A DNA stretch of 64,000 nucleotides from Corallium rubrum (lineage: Eukaryota; Cnidaria; Anthozoa; Scleralcyonacea; Coralliidae). The position numbers and the translations under genes were made by a program. The stretch covers positions 1 through 64,000 of the forward strand of contig CAXIUP010000146.1 of assembly GCA_964035015.1 (NCBI GenBank), read 5' to 3'. Numbering within the stretch: position 1 is the first letter of the stretch; the number at the start of each line of letters is the position of its first letter. A model generated the notes under the pieces. That model did not search any database, had not been told where the DNA came from, and worked only from the letters and a program-made list of their open reading frames with translations. Shown piece after piece: positions 33,072-47,003 of the stretch.

Positions 33072-35261
33072 CAGAGGCGGACTGGCCCACCGGGATACCG
33101 GGAAATTTCCCGGTGCGCCCCTTTGTTTTGCGTTTCAGGCGCCCACAAAGACAAAATACAGCTCATCAACGTAAATACAGTATTATGAAATACAGTTGTT
33201 ACTAGTTACATTGCTAGGCTACTAGTCGTAATCTCCAAACACAATGATATACAATTTGTATTTTCTGAACTACTGACTCTGCATTAATTGTGTTATCTTT
33301 TCTTTGTTATTCACTCTTCATAAGATGTAACCTAATTATGTAATTTTTCTGGTATATAATAAATTATGTAACTGTAAGACTAAGACTAAGACTAAGACTA
33401 AGACTAAGACTAAGACTAAGACTAAGACTAAGACTAAGACTAAGACTAAGACTAAGACTAAGACTAAGACTAAGACTAAGACTAAGACTAAGACTAAGAC
33501 TAAGACTAAGACTAAGACTAAGACTAAGACTAAGACTAAGACTAAGACTAAGACTAAGACTAAGACTAAGACTAAGACTAAGACTAAGACTAAGACTAAG
33601 ACTAAGACTAAGACTAAGACTAAGACTAAGACTAAGACTAAGACTAAGACTAAGACTAAGACTAAGACTAAGACTAAGACTAAGACTAAGACTAACTAAG
33701 ACTAAGACTAAGAGTATAGTTGAATCGTGGAACAGTAGTTCCACTTGTGACTTAAATATATACTCATACATAGTATATAATATATTATTGTCTATTAAAT
33801 ATTGTATAGTCACAAAAAAATATGCGCATACACAATAAATAAAATTGTGCTTAAAATTATTAATGCCGCTCTCAAAATCGAGGAAATACGATTTCAGAGG
33901 CCGGGGTGCGCGCCTCTGTGCGCCCGGGGCGTTCCAGCCGGGACCATTAGAGTCAGGGCGCTTATATACGGGGCGGTGCAACGCGCTCGTATCGCGCTGA
34001 TCGATGTGTGATGCACAAAAGGACTGGCACGAGCGTGCTTCTGAGCAAAAGTTGATCAAAAGTGGATTTTTGGGCACTGTGATATTCTCACTGTTTTTCT
34101 TTAACTATGTAATTTCGGAGGAACCTTTTGCAATGTACTGACGAAGTACTTATTCGTTTAATGTATGAATATTTGTTTGGCGTAAAACGTTGTACTATAA
34201 AGGAGTAATTATGGATAATGACTCGATTTTTTGATGACTTCTATTGAGGGAAAATTTCATTACAAGATTTGAGCATGTTAACAGGTTGTCCACGCCTAGG
34301 AATTCAGGTATGTTGAAGATTATAATAGTGTGGTTATATCTTAAAGTTTTCATAAAAATCGGAGTTGATTATTTGGAGATATAGCGTTCGGATGTTAGGT
34401 ATTTTTATGGTTTACCTCTTGCCTGTTTAGTTCCTCAATTGCTGCAAGAGCAGTAAACAAAACTTATAGTTTTGCCATGTTACGATTCTTCGTAATTATA
34501 TCAATAACTTTATCGGGTTTTTGAAGCATTGGATTAGAATAACTGTAAGCTGTAAACAAATTTTACTCTCCGATCAATTTATTAAAATACGACTTGCTGG
34601 GACGCATGCCGAGCGCATTATGTGATAAACTGTCGTCCACACCTTGTAATTTTGTCATCAGATAGCCAAGATGACTTCTTGTTAGGTTTCATTGAGAAAA
34701 TGCAAATTGGAGTTGATTATTTCTTGATATTCAATTGGAAAGATGACCTACCAGCTAAAATTCAATGCAAGATGTTGTCTTCTATCGAACATGGCCGAAT
34801 GATAACGTGCACAAACAAAGATTTCCAAAGACTTCTTGCGTCATTTCTCTTGCGAAAGCAACGGTACGGTTCATATTTTTCAGCAACATATTGTTCATGT
34901 TTCAGCAACGACTCCGAATTTTTGGGAGTAACACCAGAGAATATATTAGCTGAATCCACTGATATATCGTATGGCTCGGCAATTTCACCCACGTCCTCTT
35001 CCAAACTCAACTCAGAGACTTCCACATCAAGCGTATTTTACCCGCCATATTTTGGACTTTCCCTGGCTTAGCGTTCGTCGCTATGGTGACAGGGGACTTG
35101 TTACCAGTCCTCTGCATCACATGCACATCGATCAGCGCGCCCATTGCCGTTTTACCGCCCCCTATATAATCGCCCTGATTAGAGTATTCAGGCTTTGCGC
35201 TCAGCCAGGCGCCCCTTTCATATAATTTCCCGGTAACTTTTCTGCTGCCAGTCCGCCCCTG
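33072..35261. mobile_element. hAT-like element inserted in an exon
   Basis: 2,190 bp starting CAGAGGCGGACTGG and ending ccagtccgcccctg, with a perfect 8-bp duplication agttaagc (33064-33071, 35262-35269). The host exon resumes in the same frame after it. No transposase. It contains an (actaag)n array, a GC-rich block at 33895-33990, and short ORFs with no recognisable homology at 34600-35230. Confidence 0.92.
33376..33712. repeat. (ACTAAG)n microsatellite
   Basis: About 56 copies of the hexamer with one slip (actaactaag) near the right end. It lies inside the hAT-like element. Confidence 0.98.
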
Positions 35262-38200
35262 AGTTAAGCAGGAGGTCCTTCAATTTGTTCAAGTTGTTGA
35301 ACAATATTGTTTGCATCTCAGAGTGAAAAATTCAAGAAACAAAGTGTCAAGAGAAACACCCCGAAGTGAAGTTGAAAAGAGAACAAACGCTACGCTGATG
35401 AAAATTAACAAGGGCCCAGTCCATCCATCCTTAAGTGAGATTGAAAAGCAGCTTTTAGATGCCCAACTTTATAGCCCAATATCTGTCCGTGAATTTCTTC
35501 CCACCTGTGATAGAAGGAGAGTACATGATATTATTGAGGAGCTGAAGCAAAAAGGGCTAAAGTACAAGTGTATTCATTATGCTCACCATATAGGTGGGAG
35601 CAAGCAAGCTTTGCACTTTGTATGGAAAATTGATGAAGCTGAATCAGAGGGAGCAACTATTGATAGATGCTTACAAGTGATCAAGCAAATTGAGGCAGAA
35701 ATACCTGTCTATGAAAGAAGAATAACAAGAAAGCAGTTTATGCAGTCGTTCGGATTTGTTGCCAAGCCAGTCGCCCTTCGTGCTATATTTCGAGAGTTGA
35801 AGAGAGATCAGTCTGCCCCAACAAACTTGACTGAAAAGGAGATAGACAATCGCTTTCAATATGCGATGCAGTGTGAAGATGCTGGAATTGTTGTTGATCT
35901 GAGAAACCAGTCAACTGACAAGAGAAAGGACACTTTCAAGGAATTTTTCTTAGAAACAGAGCGATACTTGGCAGAAGATATAGGTGTAGCATGTCATGAA
36001 AGGCGACACGGTGAACAGTTGTACCTGGCCAAAGCAGTAAGCATCAAAGATCTTCATCAACGAATCAAGGAAAGAGTACCACACGGAACCAATGTGCCAT
36101 CGGTGAAATGGTTACGTTACCAATTCCAGCCAATTAATCCAAGGGCGAACACAGCTAAGTATTTCAAAGGATTGCTAAATGTAAAGATGATGGTACAAAA
36201 GAGACAGGTAAAGTTTTTATCATTACTATTATTTGTAGTAAGTACTACTGTACCAATACTATAGTAGTAGAAGCGTGGTGTTAGCAGAAGTGGTAGTATA
36301 TTGTATTTCCCTTTTCTAGATCAGAGTTAATCATGTGGATGCACACTATTGTGCAGCTGCATGGCGGTACATGCGAGAGTTGGCTGTAACCCATAGAGAT
36401 ATGGCAACTTTGGTCAGCATGGACGATAAGCATAAAGTTAAAGTTGGAGAGCCCTTCTATCCATTGGCAGCAGCCGAAAGAGGAAAGCAAGTTATAGTTG
36501 GTGCTAATCAAGTCATGGCAGTGGGAGACCATGACTTCAGCAAATCTACTTTGACTCCCTCTGTAAACTTGGTGGTAAGTTACTTATTGTGAAACTTTTT
36601 ATCAAAGTACAGTATAACCATATTTGATTGATTTGATTGATGACTTCTTATGTTAATTTTGACATCATCTGAGTGTAAATAACTGATGAGGCAACAGACT
36701 TATATCATATTCTCTTCATGTTTTACAGATTGATATTCCTCCAACAATTAATGGAAGCTTCTATCGGGGTGATGTTTATGTAGGCTTCAAGGATTCAATC
36801 TTACAGCCATCTTCACCTTTACGTCATGCAACTGAGTTGGCAGAAATTCTGAAATTAAGGGAAAGTATGTTAATTGTGGATACACATGATGTTATGATAT
36901 ATTTATAGTGTAATTTAATATTTCAATTGACAGATGACAAGTTAAACTACAGGAACTATATAATATTTTTCAATTTGTATCTTATTTTTAGATGTCCATC
37001 CTGTCCTTCTTCTATACTCTGATGGAGGGCCAGATCACAGATGTACTTACATGTCGGTGAAGCTATCCATGATAGCACTGTTTCAAGCTCTAGACCTTGA
37101 TATGTTGGTTGCCTTAAGGACAGCTCCCAGCAACTCGTGGGCAAATCCTGTAGAGAGGATAATGAGCATTGTAAATACCGGTCTCCAAGGTGTTGGTCTT
37201 ATGCGTCAGAAGATGAGTGACAATTTTGAAAAAGCCATAGGTGTGTAGATGTTTCACCTTACAACAAAAATAATAACAAATTCAGATGATTTTTGAAAGA
37301 ACTGAAATAGGCTTTCACATAACCTAAATTATTACAATAATACATAACTCAGTGACATTAATAAATTTTATCTTTCAGCCGATGCCAAAAGTGTTAAAGA
37401 TATGAGAGACAAGATAACTACTGCTGACCTCAAGAAAGAGCTTTCCGAATCCTTGCCATTTCCTGTTGATCTGCTGAACAGCCAGATGTCTAGACTAAGT
37501 CTAAAAGATAAAAGTTTCAAGACCTTCAATCCTTCCACAGAAGAAGAAATCAACAATCTCTGGCAACACTGTCTGAAAATTGAAAAGAGATTACAGGTAT
37601 ATTAAGAATGTGTAATATGTACATTTATCTAAAAAGTGGGCAAAGTACTGCATCTTAATATTTTGTTATTTTTTGTGTAGCGTGACCATCTAACTATGAA
37701 GGGCGTGAAAGACTTTGAATGTCTTAAAGCTTTTCTGAAGCACTGCTGCATTGAAGGACATTATTTCTTTCAGATCAGAAAGTGTGGTGCTGACAAATGC
37801 ACCATTTGTAGGTTAGAAAACCTCTAAATCATATGCTTATGTGATGCACTAAATGTTGATGTCAAGTTTACTCAATTTTATATAGACCATTACGAGACCA
37901 ACGGAGCAAAGATGTGGCTAACCTACCTTTCCCAGTTCCAGCTGGTGATGGCCATTATCACCCTTTTCAAGACGTTTACAAGACCACCACTGAAAAGATA
38001 TTTTTAAAATAAATATTTATCATGTTTACCAAGTCATGTTCGACCTTTTATACTACACCACCATGATGATTTTAAGATATATGCACCATGTGTCCTTTTG
38101 TATTCTGTTATACTTCTGGTATTCTAATTGCTGGTTGTTTGTTTCTTTTTAATAGAACAGACCAAGTAAAACGTCCAGACCCAAGACTGCCAGGGCAAAA

Positions 38201-38997
38201 CTTCCTTTCTCTCCATCTGTGCAACACGCGAAGAACACAGACGTCATGGTGCAATGCACTGAGTGTGATAAATGGCGGATTGTCTTTGCAAAGAAGAAAC
38301 TGACCAGGAGACAGAAGGTACAACTGACAGATCTTCTGGAAGATCTTGACTTTACTTGCGGTTTTCAATTCGGTAAGAATTATGTCGTGGATTTTTCCTT
38401 AACATTTTTGTCAGCTTTAGATGGGGAAAACTTTGTTGTTTGATCACTGACAATACTAGATATATGCTAGTTTTCCAAAGGGTTTGATACATCTTTAGTA
38501 AAATAAGAATGTTCTAAAATGCCAATAATTAAAACTATATTACTTCGATCCAAATTCCCAACCAATTCAATTATCTTATTTCAGATGATGTACTTTCTTC
38601 CTCATGGCCTTCAAGTTTATATTAAAGACCATGACTGTGAAGACAACATAGAAAAGCTATACTATGCTTGTAACTATGAACCGTGCTGCATCTATTGTGG
38701 AGAGTATGTTCATGATGTTGATGAAGGTGATGAGGTGTATCCTCAGTGCCAGAATTGCACCCAGGATCCTGTCAGGAAACGGAAATGATAATGGATTATT
38801 GACACAAATAAATGTATTTGAACTTGTTGTAATAGGACTCATTTCAAATTCACATTGTTGCTTAGTCTGATCAGGGTCCAGCTCGAAAGTCAGTATTTGT
38901 AGTTCTTGGTACTGTAGTTCATTTCAGTTATTTTCTGAACACTTCTCTACGTATATAGCGCTCAATTTATTTAATACATTTTGGTGGTGGTTTTTAC

Positions 38998-39053
38998 TGT
39001 TTTGGTTTTGGTTTTGGTTTTGGTTTTGTTTTGTTTTGTTTTGTTTGGAGAGG
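38998..39053. repeat. (GGTTTT)/(GTTTT) microsatellite
   Basis: Short G/T array in the 3' flank of the DDE-like gene. 39054-39356 holds nothing else recognisable. Confidence 0.9.
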
Positions 39054-39355
39054 CAGTTTTAATATCTGTCTGAATATAAACAAAAGCACACCTCTAAAAA
39101 CGCACAGATGAGTATATAAAACGTTCTTGGGGTTTGTATTTTCTGCAAGTTCCTATAAAATGTCATGCATAATCTGCCAAGACAAACTGCGCATGACTTT
39201 ATTGTGGGAGCATGTACCTTTAAAATCACTTTTATGCACCAAAAATATGTACTTTTTATCAAAATTGCTAAATAATGAATAATGAAAAATACCCGCATTA
39301 CTTTTCAAATATTTTCGGACGGTGTATCTATTCTACCTATTTCATTCCTATGGCC

Positions 39356-41537
<2,182 letters not shown>

Positions 41538-42931
41538 TGTGGGTTTTGGTCTACGAAACGCAAAGAGTGCTCGATAACATATAGTTAGAGCAAATATAGA
41601 TTTTCGCTTACCTCAAAAGTCTGCAACAGGCTGTTTCATCTAAAAAAGAATCTTCAGGCAGATGACAATTTTCGAAAACAGGGGGTGCTTATATCCTTCT
41701 TGCCGGAACGTGGGAGTGTGGGGGCGAAACAATATATGCATTCATGGCTTTTGTTGCGCTGTTTGCGCGGAATTTGTTTCGATGACGACATTGACTGATA
41801 ATTTCTGCTCTTTTGTTGAGTAAACAATTCTTGTTTTTATCTTTCAAAATATAAAATTTTTCTTCTAAACATAAATTACATCGTTTTGAACCTCCCCGTG
41901 TACGAAATGGAATGTTTTAAAATTTGCCAATTAATACTAAAATCCTTATTGTTTTCTTTCAATGCCCAAATATATTTCGAAAGTTCGGTGTCGTTTGCAT
42001 GCTTTTTATGCTGAAAAGATTTAGTGTGGTTGGCCAATCGCTCTTTGAATGTGGTTGAAGTCATGCCAATGTAATTCTTGATCGTGTTTGTGTTGTTTAC
42101 TGTGACTGTTGCTTTGTATACTATGCCCCTAGTCATGCCTTGTTTTCTAAGTGGACAATTTGTGTTTTTCCTACAATTGCAACTGCTAGTGTCCTTATCC
42201 TGTGCCATGCTGTTCCTAGATATGTGTGCATTGTGTTTAGTGATTATTGACTTAACATTGTTCATGCAGCTGTAACTTACTTTGACTGTCTTTCTGTTAA
42301 AAATCTTATGGAGCTTGTGGTGTGGTGGGAAGTGCTTGTCAATTAGGTTTAGGAAATTACGTCCTATGTTTGTGCTTACACTTTGCTAAAAGGTGGGTGA
42401 ACCAAGTGATGTTGCGTTGGCTATTCCTGCGTGGTTGCTGTGCTGTGTGTTGAGTGTAGCTAAGATCATGATCAAAGTTGCTGTGCCTAAGTGCGTTCTG
42501 ATATATGGGTGCAGATTCCTGAAAAATTTGTTCATCTGATGAGAGAAGTGCAATGCGCTTGTTGATTGATGCAGGTAACTGTCTTGTGATGCTTGGTGGG
42601 TGGTTAGAGTGCTTATTTATGTAAAGCGGATCGTCATTGGGCTTCCTATAGGGCCTATAATTTCCATTGTTAAGGTCGAAAGTTACATCTAAAAAGTTTA
42701 CTATGCGTAAATTTGATTCGGCGGTAATTTTTAGGTCAAACTGCTCGAAAATTTTGTAGAGTTCTTTCCTTGTTTTGTCTGCTAAACGTGCTGATTTACT
42801 TTTTATAATAGCCAAACCGTCATCTCTATATAGGCCAATGCTTTCTTTGCCAAATTTCTTACTTAGGTGATTTAAAATGAAAAGGCCTACTAACTCACAA
42901 ACTTCCGCACCGTCGAAACAACCCATGGTAA

Positions 42932-44439
42932 GGGAGCAGTCATTATTAATGGTGGGGGGTGGGCCGGAAGATATTTGGAGGGGCCATGAAAAATTTTAGA
43001 GTTGCTAAGATGGGCCGGGAATAAAAAGCACAACAAAAAGGGGGGGCTACAAAAATAATGTACAATCATCTCACAAAACATCAATTCACTATCCTGTTAA
43101 TATATAAACTTCAAACAAACTTCAACGCCAATATATATATATACATGTATATATGTACATACAGCTTTAGTGGAAGGCTGGTCAAGTACACAAGCAGACC
43201 AGCTTGGGTTCATGGGCTGGCTTGTATCCACATAAACACTCCCTATTAAGTCAGCCACAATACTGTTATTTGAGTGATCAGTCTGAATCTGATTCTGAAT
43301 CCAAACAGGTTTGGTCATTAATTCTAACAGCATTTGCATTTGCTGTTTGAAGTGACATTTGTTGCAATCCTGTCTTTCTCTTTTTCTTCAGGCTTCAGCT
43401 CTTTTCTTTTCCAGTCGGTGACGTTTTGTGTGTTGTACTGTACTGTTCTATACTGCACTGTGATGTATTGTACTGTATAATTGTACTGTATAATTATACT
43501 GTGCTGTATATATCCACTGTACTGGTACAGATATACTGAATTGTAATGTATATACTGTATCGTGATGTACTGTACTGTATTTTATATACTGTACTGAGAT
43601 GTACTGTTATCATTTATAGACCTGGAGCGAGGGGAATTCGATGAAATATTACCCCGAGGTATGATATATAGCGAAAGGTCTATAAATGATATATTATATC
43701 GAACCATATTAACCTTTCCAAAAAAAGCTGAAATAATGTTAATAAAGTTCACTTAGCTTAACTTTTGTCTACTTTTCATTGTCTGTTTCCATTCTGTTGT
43801 CGTCTCAAGGCTTCTGGATACATTGTTTGTTGCTTTCTTTGTATTCCCTGAATGGCTGAATCCTTATTTTCTTGTAACCTACCAATCTTCTTGTCAACAT
43901 CTGAATGTTCAGGCGAAACGTTTTCTTGTCTCGCCAAACTCCGCCATTGTTGACAGCTTCGTGAATCGTGCGTGACATTCGCGCGTGGTACACAAACTCG
44001 AATACCACGGCCACAGCGGGGTATTCGAGGTTATACCCCGTTGTGGCAGGTAATTCTACGATAAATTAACTGGTCACGAGGTACAAATCAAGCTCTCTGA
44101 CTGGACAATTTACAGTTGAGATATAATATTACTGCATATACTACACTGTAATGTCAGAGCAAACAAAGGTAACAAAGATGACACTCGGGTTTGTACAAGG
44201 CAACCATTTTTGTATGGAAGATAAGTGCTTCTGAGTATTTACTAGTATACACATTAATATAAATAGATAAATTTAAAATTGCATTGGGCAAGGGGGGGGG
44301 GGGGGTCACGAAAATAGAAAAACATTTTGGTGGGGGCCATGAAAAATTTCATCAAAGAAAATGAGGGGCTACGAAAAATTTACCATGTTTTGCGAAATAT
44401 CTTCCACCCCACCCCCCGCCATTAATAATGACTGCTCCC
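42932..44439. mobile_element. PIF/Harbinger-like non-autonomous element
   Basis: 1,508 bp beginning GGGAGCAGTCATTATTAATG and ending with its inverse, flanked by TAA (42929-42931, 44440-44442). No transposase. The inside holds a tgtactg-type minisatellite (43430-43612) and a palindromic block (43620-44080) with 'ataccccg' arms that may be a further nested MITE. Confidence 0.78.
43430..43612. repeat. tgtactg-type degenerate minisatellite
   Basis: Repeated 'tgtactg', 'tatactg' and 'tgatgtactg' words without a strict period, inside the Harbinger-like element. Confidence 0.75.
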
Positions 44440-45445
44440 TAACGTCAAACAAACTATTGCTATCTTTTTTTATCCATGAAATTCCGGTATTGAAAAGGAG
44501 AGATTTTCTAGCGTGTTTTATTATTGAAATATTGTTTTCAGTTATAGTAGCCAAATTCGAAGCCCAAGATAATGCTTGGTCCAATAGTTTTTCAGAAATA
44601 GACGGATAGAAATCGACAATGTCAAACGAAATAAAACTATGTCTGTCCTTATCTTTTATATTGCCAAACCACTCAATTACTTGTTTTGTATTTCTCCATT
44701 GGTTTAAATTCAGTTTTTGTCTCAAATTAGAATTAATTTTGTCCAAAATCACCTTACTTAGTTTTCCGGATTCGCTTTTAGCGGGGTTAATTAATCGGCA
44801 TTTTGGATTGTTTTCGAAATTTTCTTTGTGGTCTTTTAAAGATATAAATGCTTCGCGTTTTTTCATTTTTTCAATTGTGTCGCCGATTCCTAAACTGTTC
44901 GAAATTTCTTTTAGTTCCGAATCAATTTCATCTATAGTGTCCTCGGATCCATGCTTATATGTTTTTGTGATGTTGTCATGTAGGAGCTTGTTGTATGTGT
45001 CGAGCGGGGTTTCATAAATGTTCCTAGTTTTGTCTGCAAAAATGAAAATGTTGGGAGATGAATTAATTTTCTTTAAATCGGTAGCCAAACATTTCTGAAA
45101 CTGGTTCGTATATGGCCGAAATTGTATATTTTCGATGAGTTTTATAAGGTCGTCTTCGAAAGGTTTTATTTCCGGAATAGAAGGAGGTGTTTTGTTGGAC
45201 GCAAGGCCGAAAGGGTTGTTTTGATTTTCTCTCTGTTTGTTTTTAAGAAAGAAATTGGCTTTCCATCTCATACGTTTTATTACACTTTCCACTTTTTCAA
45301 TCAAATTCTTCAAATAAGCGTCCTGTGATGGTATTGGGATATTCTTTAGTGAATAGTCAAATCGAAATTGCCGCATTTTGAAGTTAAATAGAAATGAATA
45401 ATAACGTAAACAAGAGTGCACAACCGATATACGGGTGCGAATATA

Positions 45446-45503
45446 CGTGTGGGTTTTGGTCTACGAAACGCAAAGAGTGCTCGATAACATATAGTTAGAG
45501 CAA
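45446..45503 (+). repeat. PLE terminal repeat, right copy
   Basis: 58 bp identical to 41536-41593 in direct orientation. It marks the boundary between the main PLE copy and the inverted partial copy. Confidence 0.85.
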
Positions 45504-45716
45504 TACAACAAGCTCCTACATGACAACATCACAAAAACATATAAGCATGGATCCGAGGACACTATAGATGAAATTGATTCGGAACTAAAAGAAATTTCGA
45601 ACAGTTTAGGAATCGGTGAGAAAATTGAAAAAATGAAAAAACGCGAAGCATTCATATCTTTAAAAGACCACAAAGAAAATTTCGAAAACAATCCAAAATG
45701 CCGATTAATTAACCCG

Positions 45717-46414
45717 GGATTTTCACTGTTTTGAATTATTTCATGTGTTCAATTGTATATTGGGTTTGTTGTTTATAATTATGTGTTACAGAACGTTGAT
45801 AAATCAATTAAACAGGTCATTTATTGCTGGGTCCGAGATTGATTGAACTAACCAATCAGGTGCCGAGTTTCATCGGAGTTTCCCAGAGCCTCCGTTCCTT
45901 GGTACTGACCAAAAGGATCGCAGGCTCTGGGTACGAGATTGAATCTGTCAGTATTTTGCTTTCGTTTATAAATGAAATGGAGCCTGTTCTACTTTAAATT
46001 AAAAGACAACAACGAAGAAAAGGATACAAACAGCCGGTTTAATATATCTTGAAGCGAAACAGAGAACCTGAAGAAACCAAATGCCGTATGGTAAACAAAA
46101 ACTCGATCTGAATTGCAGTGGTTGTTAACGGTAGGGGATTTGTATTTTGTCCTTATGTCCTAAAACAATATACAGCTTCACGTTTTCGTACTTTCCCTTT
46201 GCTCGTCAAAACCATAAGTCAGCTTAACTATTAAAAGCTAACTTAAAACACTATCTTAATAGGCGTGATTAAAAATACTCATAGGCTTTGTCGGTTTTAA
46301 TTTATTGGCTGTATTTCCAAATTTTCGACTGACACGTCTGTTTAATACTTCTTTCCGGAATCTGATTCTACTGAATTGTTTTCATCTCAGACTATATTAT
46401 AAATGTAATTTTTG
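45717..46414. other. non-coding spacer
   Basis: About 0.7 kb of AT-rich sequence between the PLE and element C. No gene, RNA or repeat recognised. The last six bases are the tttttg target duplication of element C. Confidence 0.6.
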
Positions 46415-47003
46415 TATGGCGTGCCAAGATGGACAATATTACTTTACGTCCATTCATACAATGTATATATCAAATATGTAATTTCAAATATATTTTTGTA
46501 AGCCGAAATTACCATATATAAAACGAAACAGAAGTATATATAGCGAAACAGAAATATATACAACGAAACAGAAATATATAAAACGAAACAATCATATATA
46601 AATCGAAACAACCATATATAAAACGACATTAGTATATATAAATGATATTGGGCATTTCACTCGATTACATAGCATGTTCTAAGGATTTAGGGTGAAGGAA
46701 AACTCGAGTGTAGAATATATACATTTTAAGACCAAACCGGGAGCAGTTGCGAAAAATGCAACTACACAGGCCCTCCGGCAGGAATTGAACCCACGACCTT
46801 GCGATTCTAGTGCAATGCTCTGACCATATATCTGAAATATTCTCAAATATAAAACGAATATCCCCAAATATATGAAACGAAATTCGTCAAATATATAAAA
46901 TGAAATTCCTCAAATATATAAAACGACATTTCCCAAATATATAAAACGACATTTGAGTCAATTTGACTAAAATTAAACGACATTTTTGGCGAGAAAGAGT
47001 GCG
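46415..47003 (+). repeat. Element C left TIR, split by a SINE
   Basis: Pairs with 55027-55417 once the 46644-46833 insertion is set aside. Built from about 20 diverged copies of a ~17-20-bp 'atatataaaacgaaacagaa' unit, grading into 'aaacgacatt' units near the gene. Confidence 0.85.
46644..46833 (-). mobile_element. tRNA-derived SINE-like insertion
   Basis: Interrupts the left TIR of element C relative to the right TIR. On the minus strand it begins near 'atatggtcagagcattgcac' (A-box-like) and carries 'gtgggttcaattcctgcc', a good B box (GGTTCRANNCC), spaced as in a tRNA. A ~100-bp non-tRNA body follows. Boundaries are inferred from the TIR break. Confidence 0.7.

Larger units (their letters stand above)
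32330..38788 (+). pseudogene. multi-exon DDE-like gene of unnamed family with CW-like zinc finger, disrupted
   Basis: Predicted exons: 32330-33071 + 35270-36207 (one exon split by a hAT), 36320-36574, 36729-36864, 36992-37240, 37379-37596, 37681-37811, 37886-~37998, 38156-38372 and 38585-38788. All phases agree through exon 7. Recognisable motifs: 'SMDDKHKVKVGEP' and 'VGANQVMAVGDHDFS' (exon 2), 'YSDGGPDHR' and 'NPVERIMS' (exon 4), giving a plausible D-D-E set of an RNase-H-like transposase. Near the end come 'CTECDKWR' plus a later Cys (CW-type pattern) and a CX2C pair set (CIYC...CQNC). I know the family only as uncharacterised proteins repeated in cnidarian-like genomes. Lesions: the hAT in exon 1, no GT donor at the end of exon 7, and a phase mismatch between exons 8 and 9. 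No TIRs were found around it. Confidence 0.68.
41876..45376 (-). pseudogene. PLE reverse transcriptase + GIY-YIG endonuclease, broken
   Basis: Read on the minus strand from an ATG at 45376. RT motifs include 'FDIVDFYPSIS' (metal-binding Asp) before the insertion and 'YRDDGLAI' (catalytic DD) after it. The C-terminal domain has a Cys-rich linker (CNCRKNTNC) and GIY-YIG core elements 'GIVYKA', 'NYIGMT' and 'FKERLANH'. The 1.5-kb insertion at 42932-44439 duplicated only TAA, and flanking codons are otherwise continuous. A frameshift near 42385 separates RT from the linker, so the protein cannot be made from this copy. EN-containing PLEs are widespread in animals. Confidence 0.85.
41536..45716 (-). 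mobile_element. Penelope-like element (PLE) with GIY-YIG endonuclease
   Basis: Coding strand is minus. The same 58-bp sequence (cgtgtgggttttggtctacg...) occurs in the same orientation at 41536-41593 and 45446-45503, like PLE pseudo-LTR repeats. Beyond it, 45504-45716 is an inverted, slightly diverged copy of the coding segment at about 44778-44990, the tail of a partial second copy typical of PLE insertions. The 3' end sits directly against a (TA)n/(CA)n tract. A Harbinger-like element splits it. Confidence 0.85.

Noticed and set aside
33364-34077. Ser-Leu-rich minus-strand ORF of 237 codons
   Set aside because: It is mostly the reverse reading of the (ACTAAG)n array inside a hAT element.
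41536-41593. Hammerhead ribozyme in the PLE terminal repeat
   Set aside because: PLE repeats often carry one, and a cgaaac word is present, but no ctganga core exists on either strand of the 58-bp repeat.
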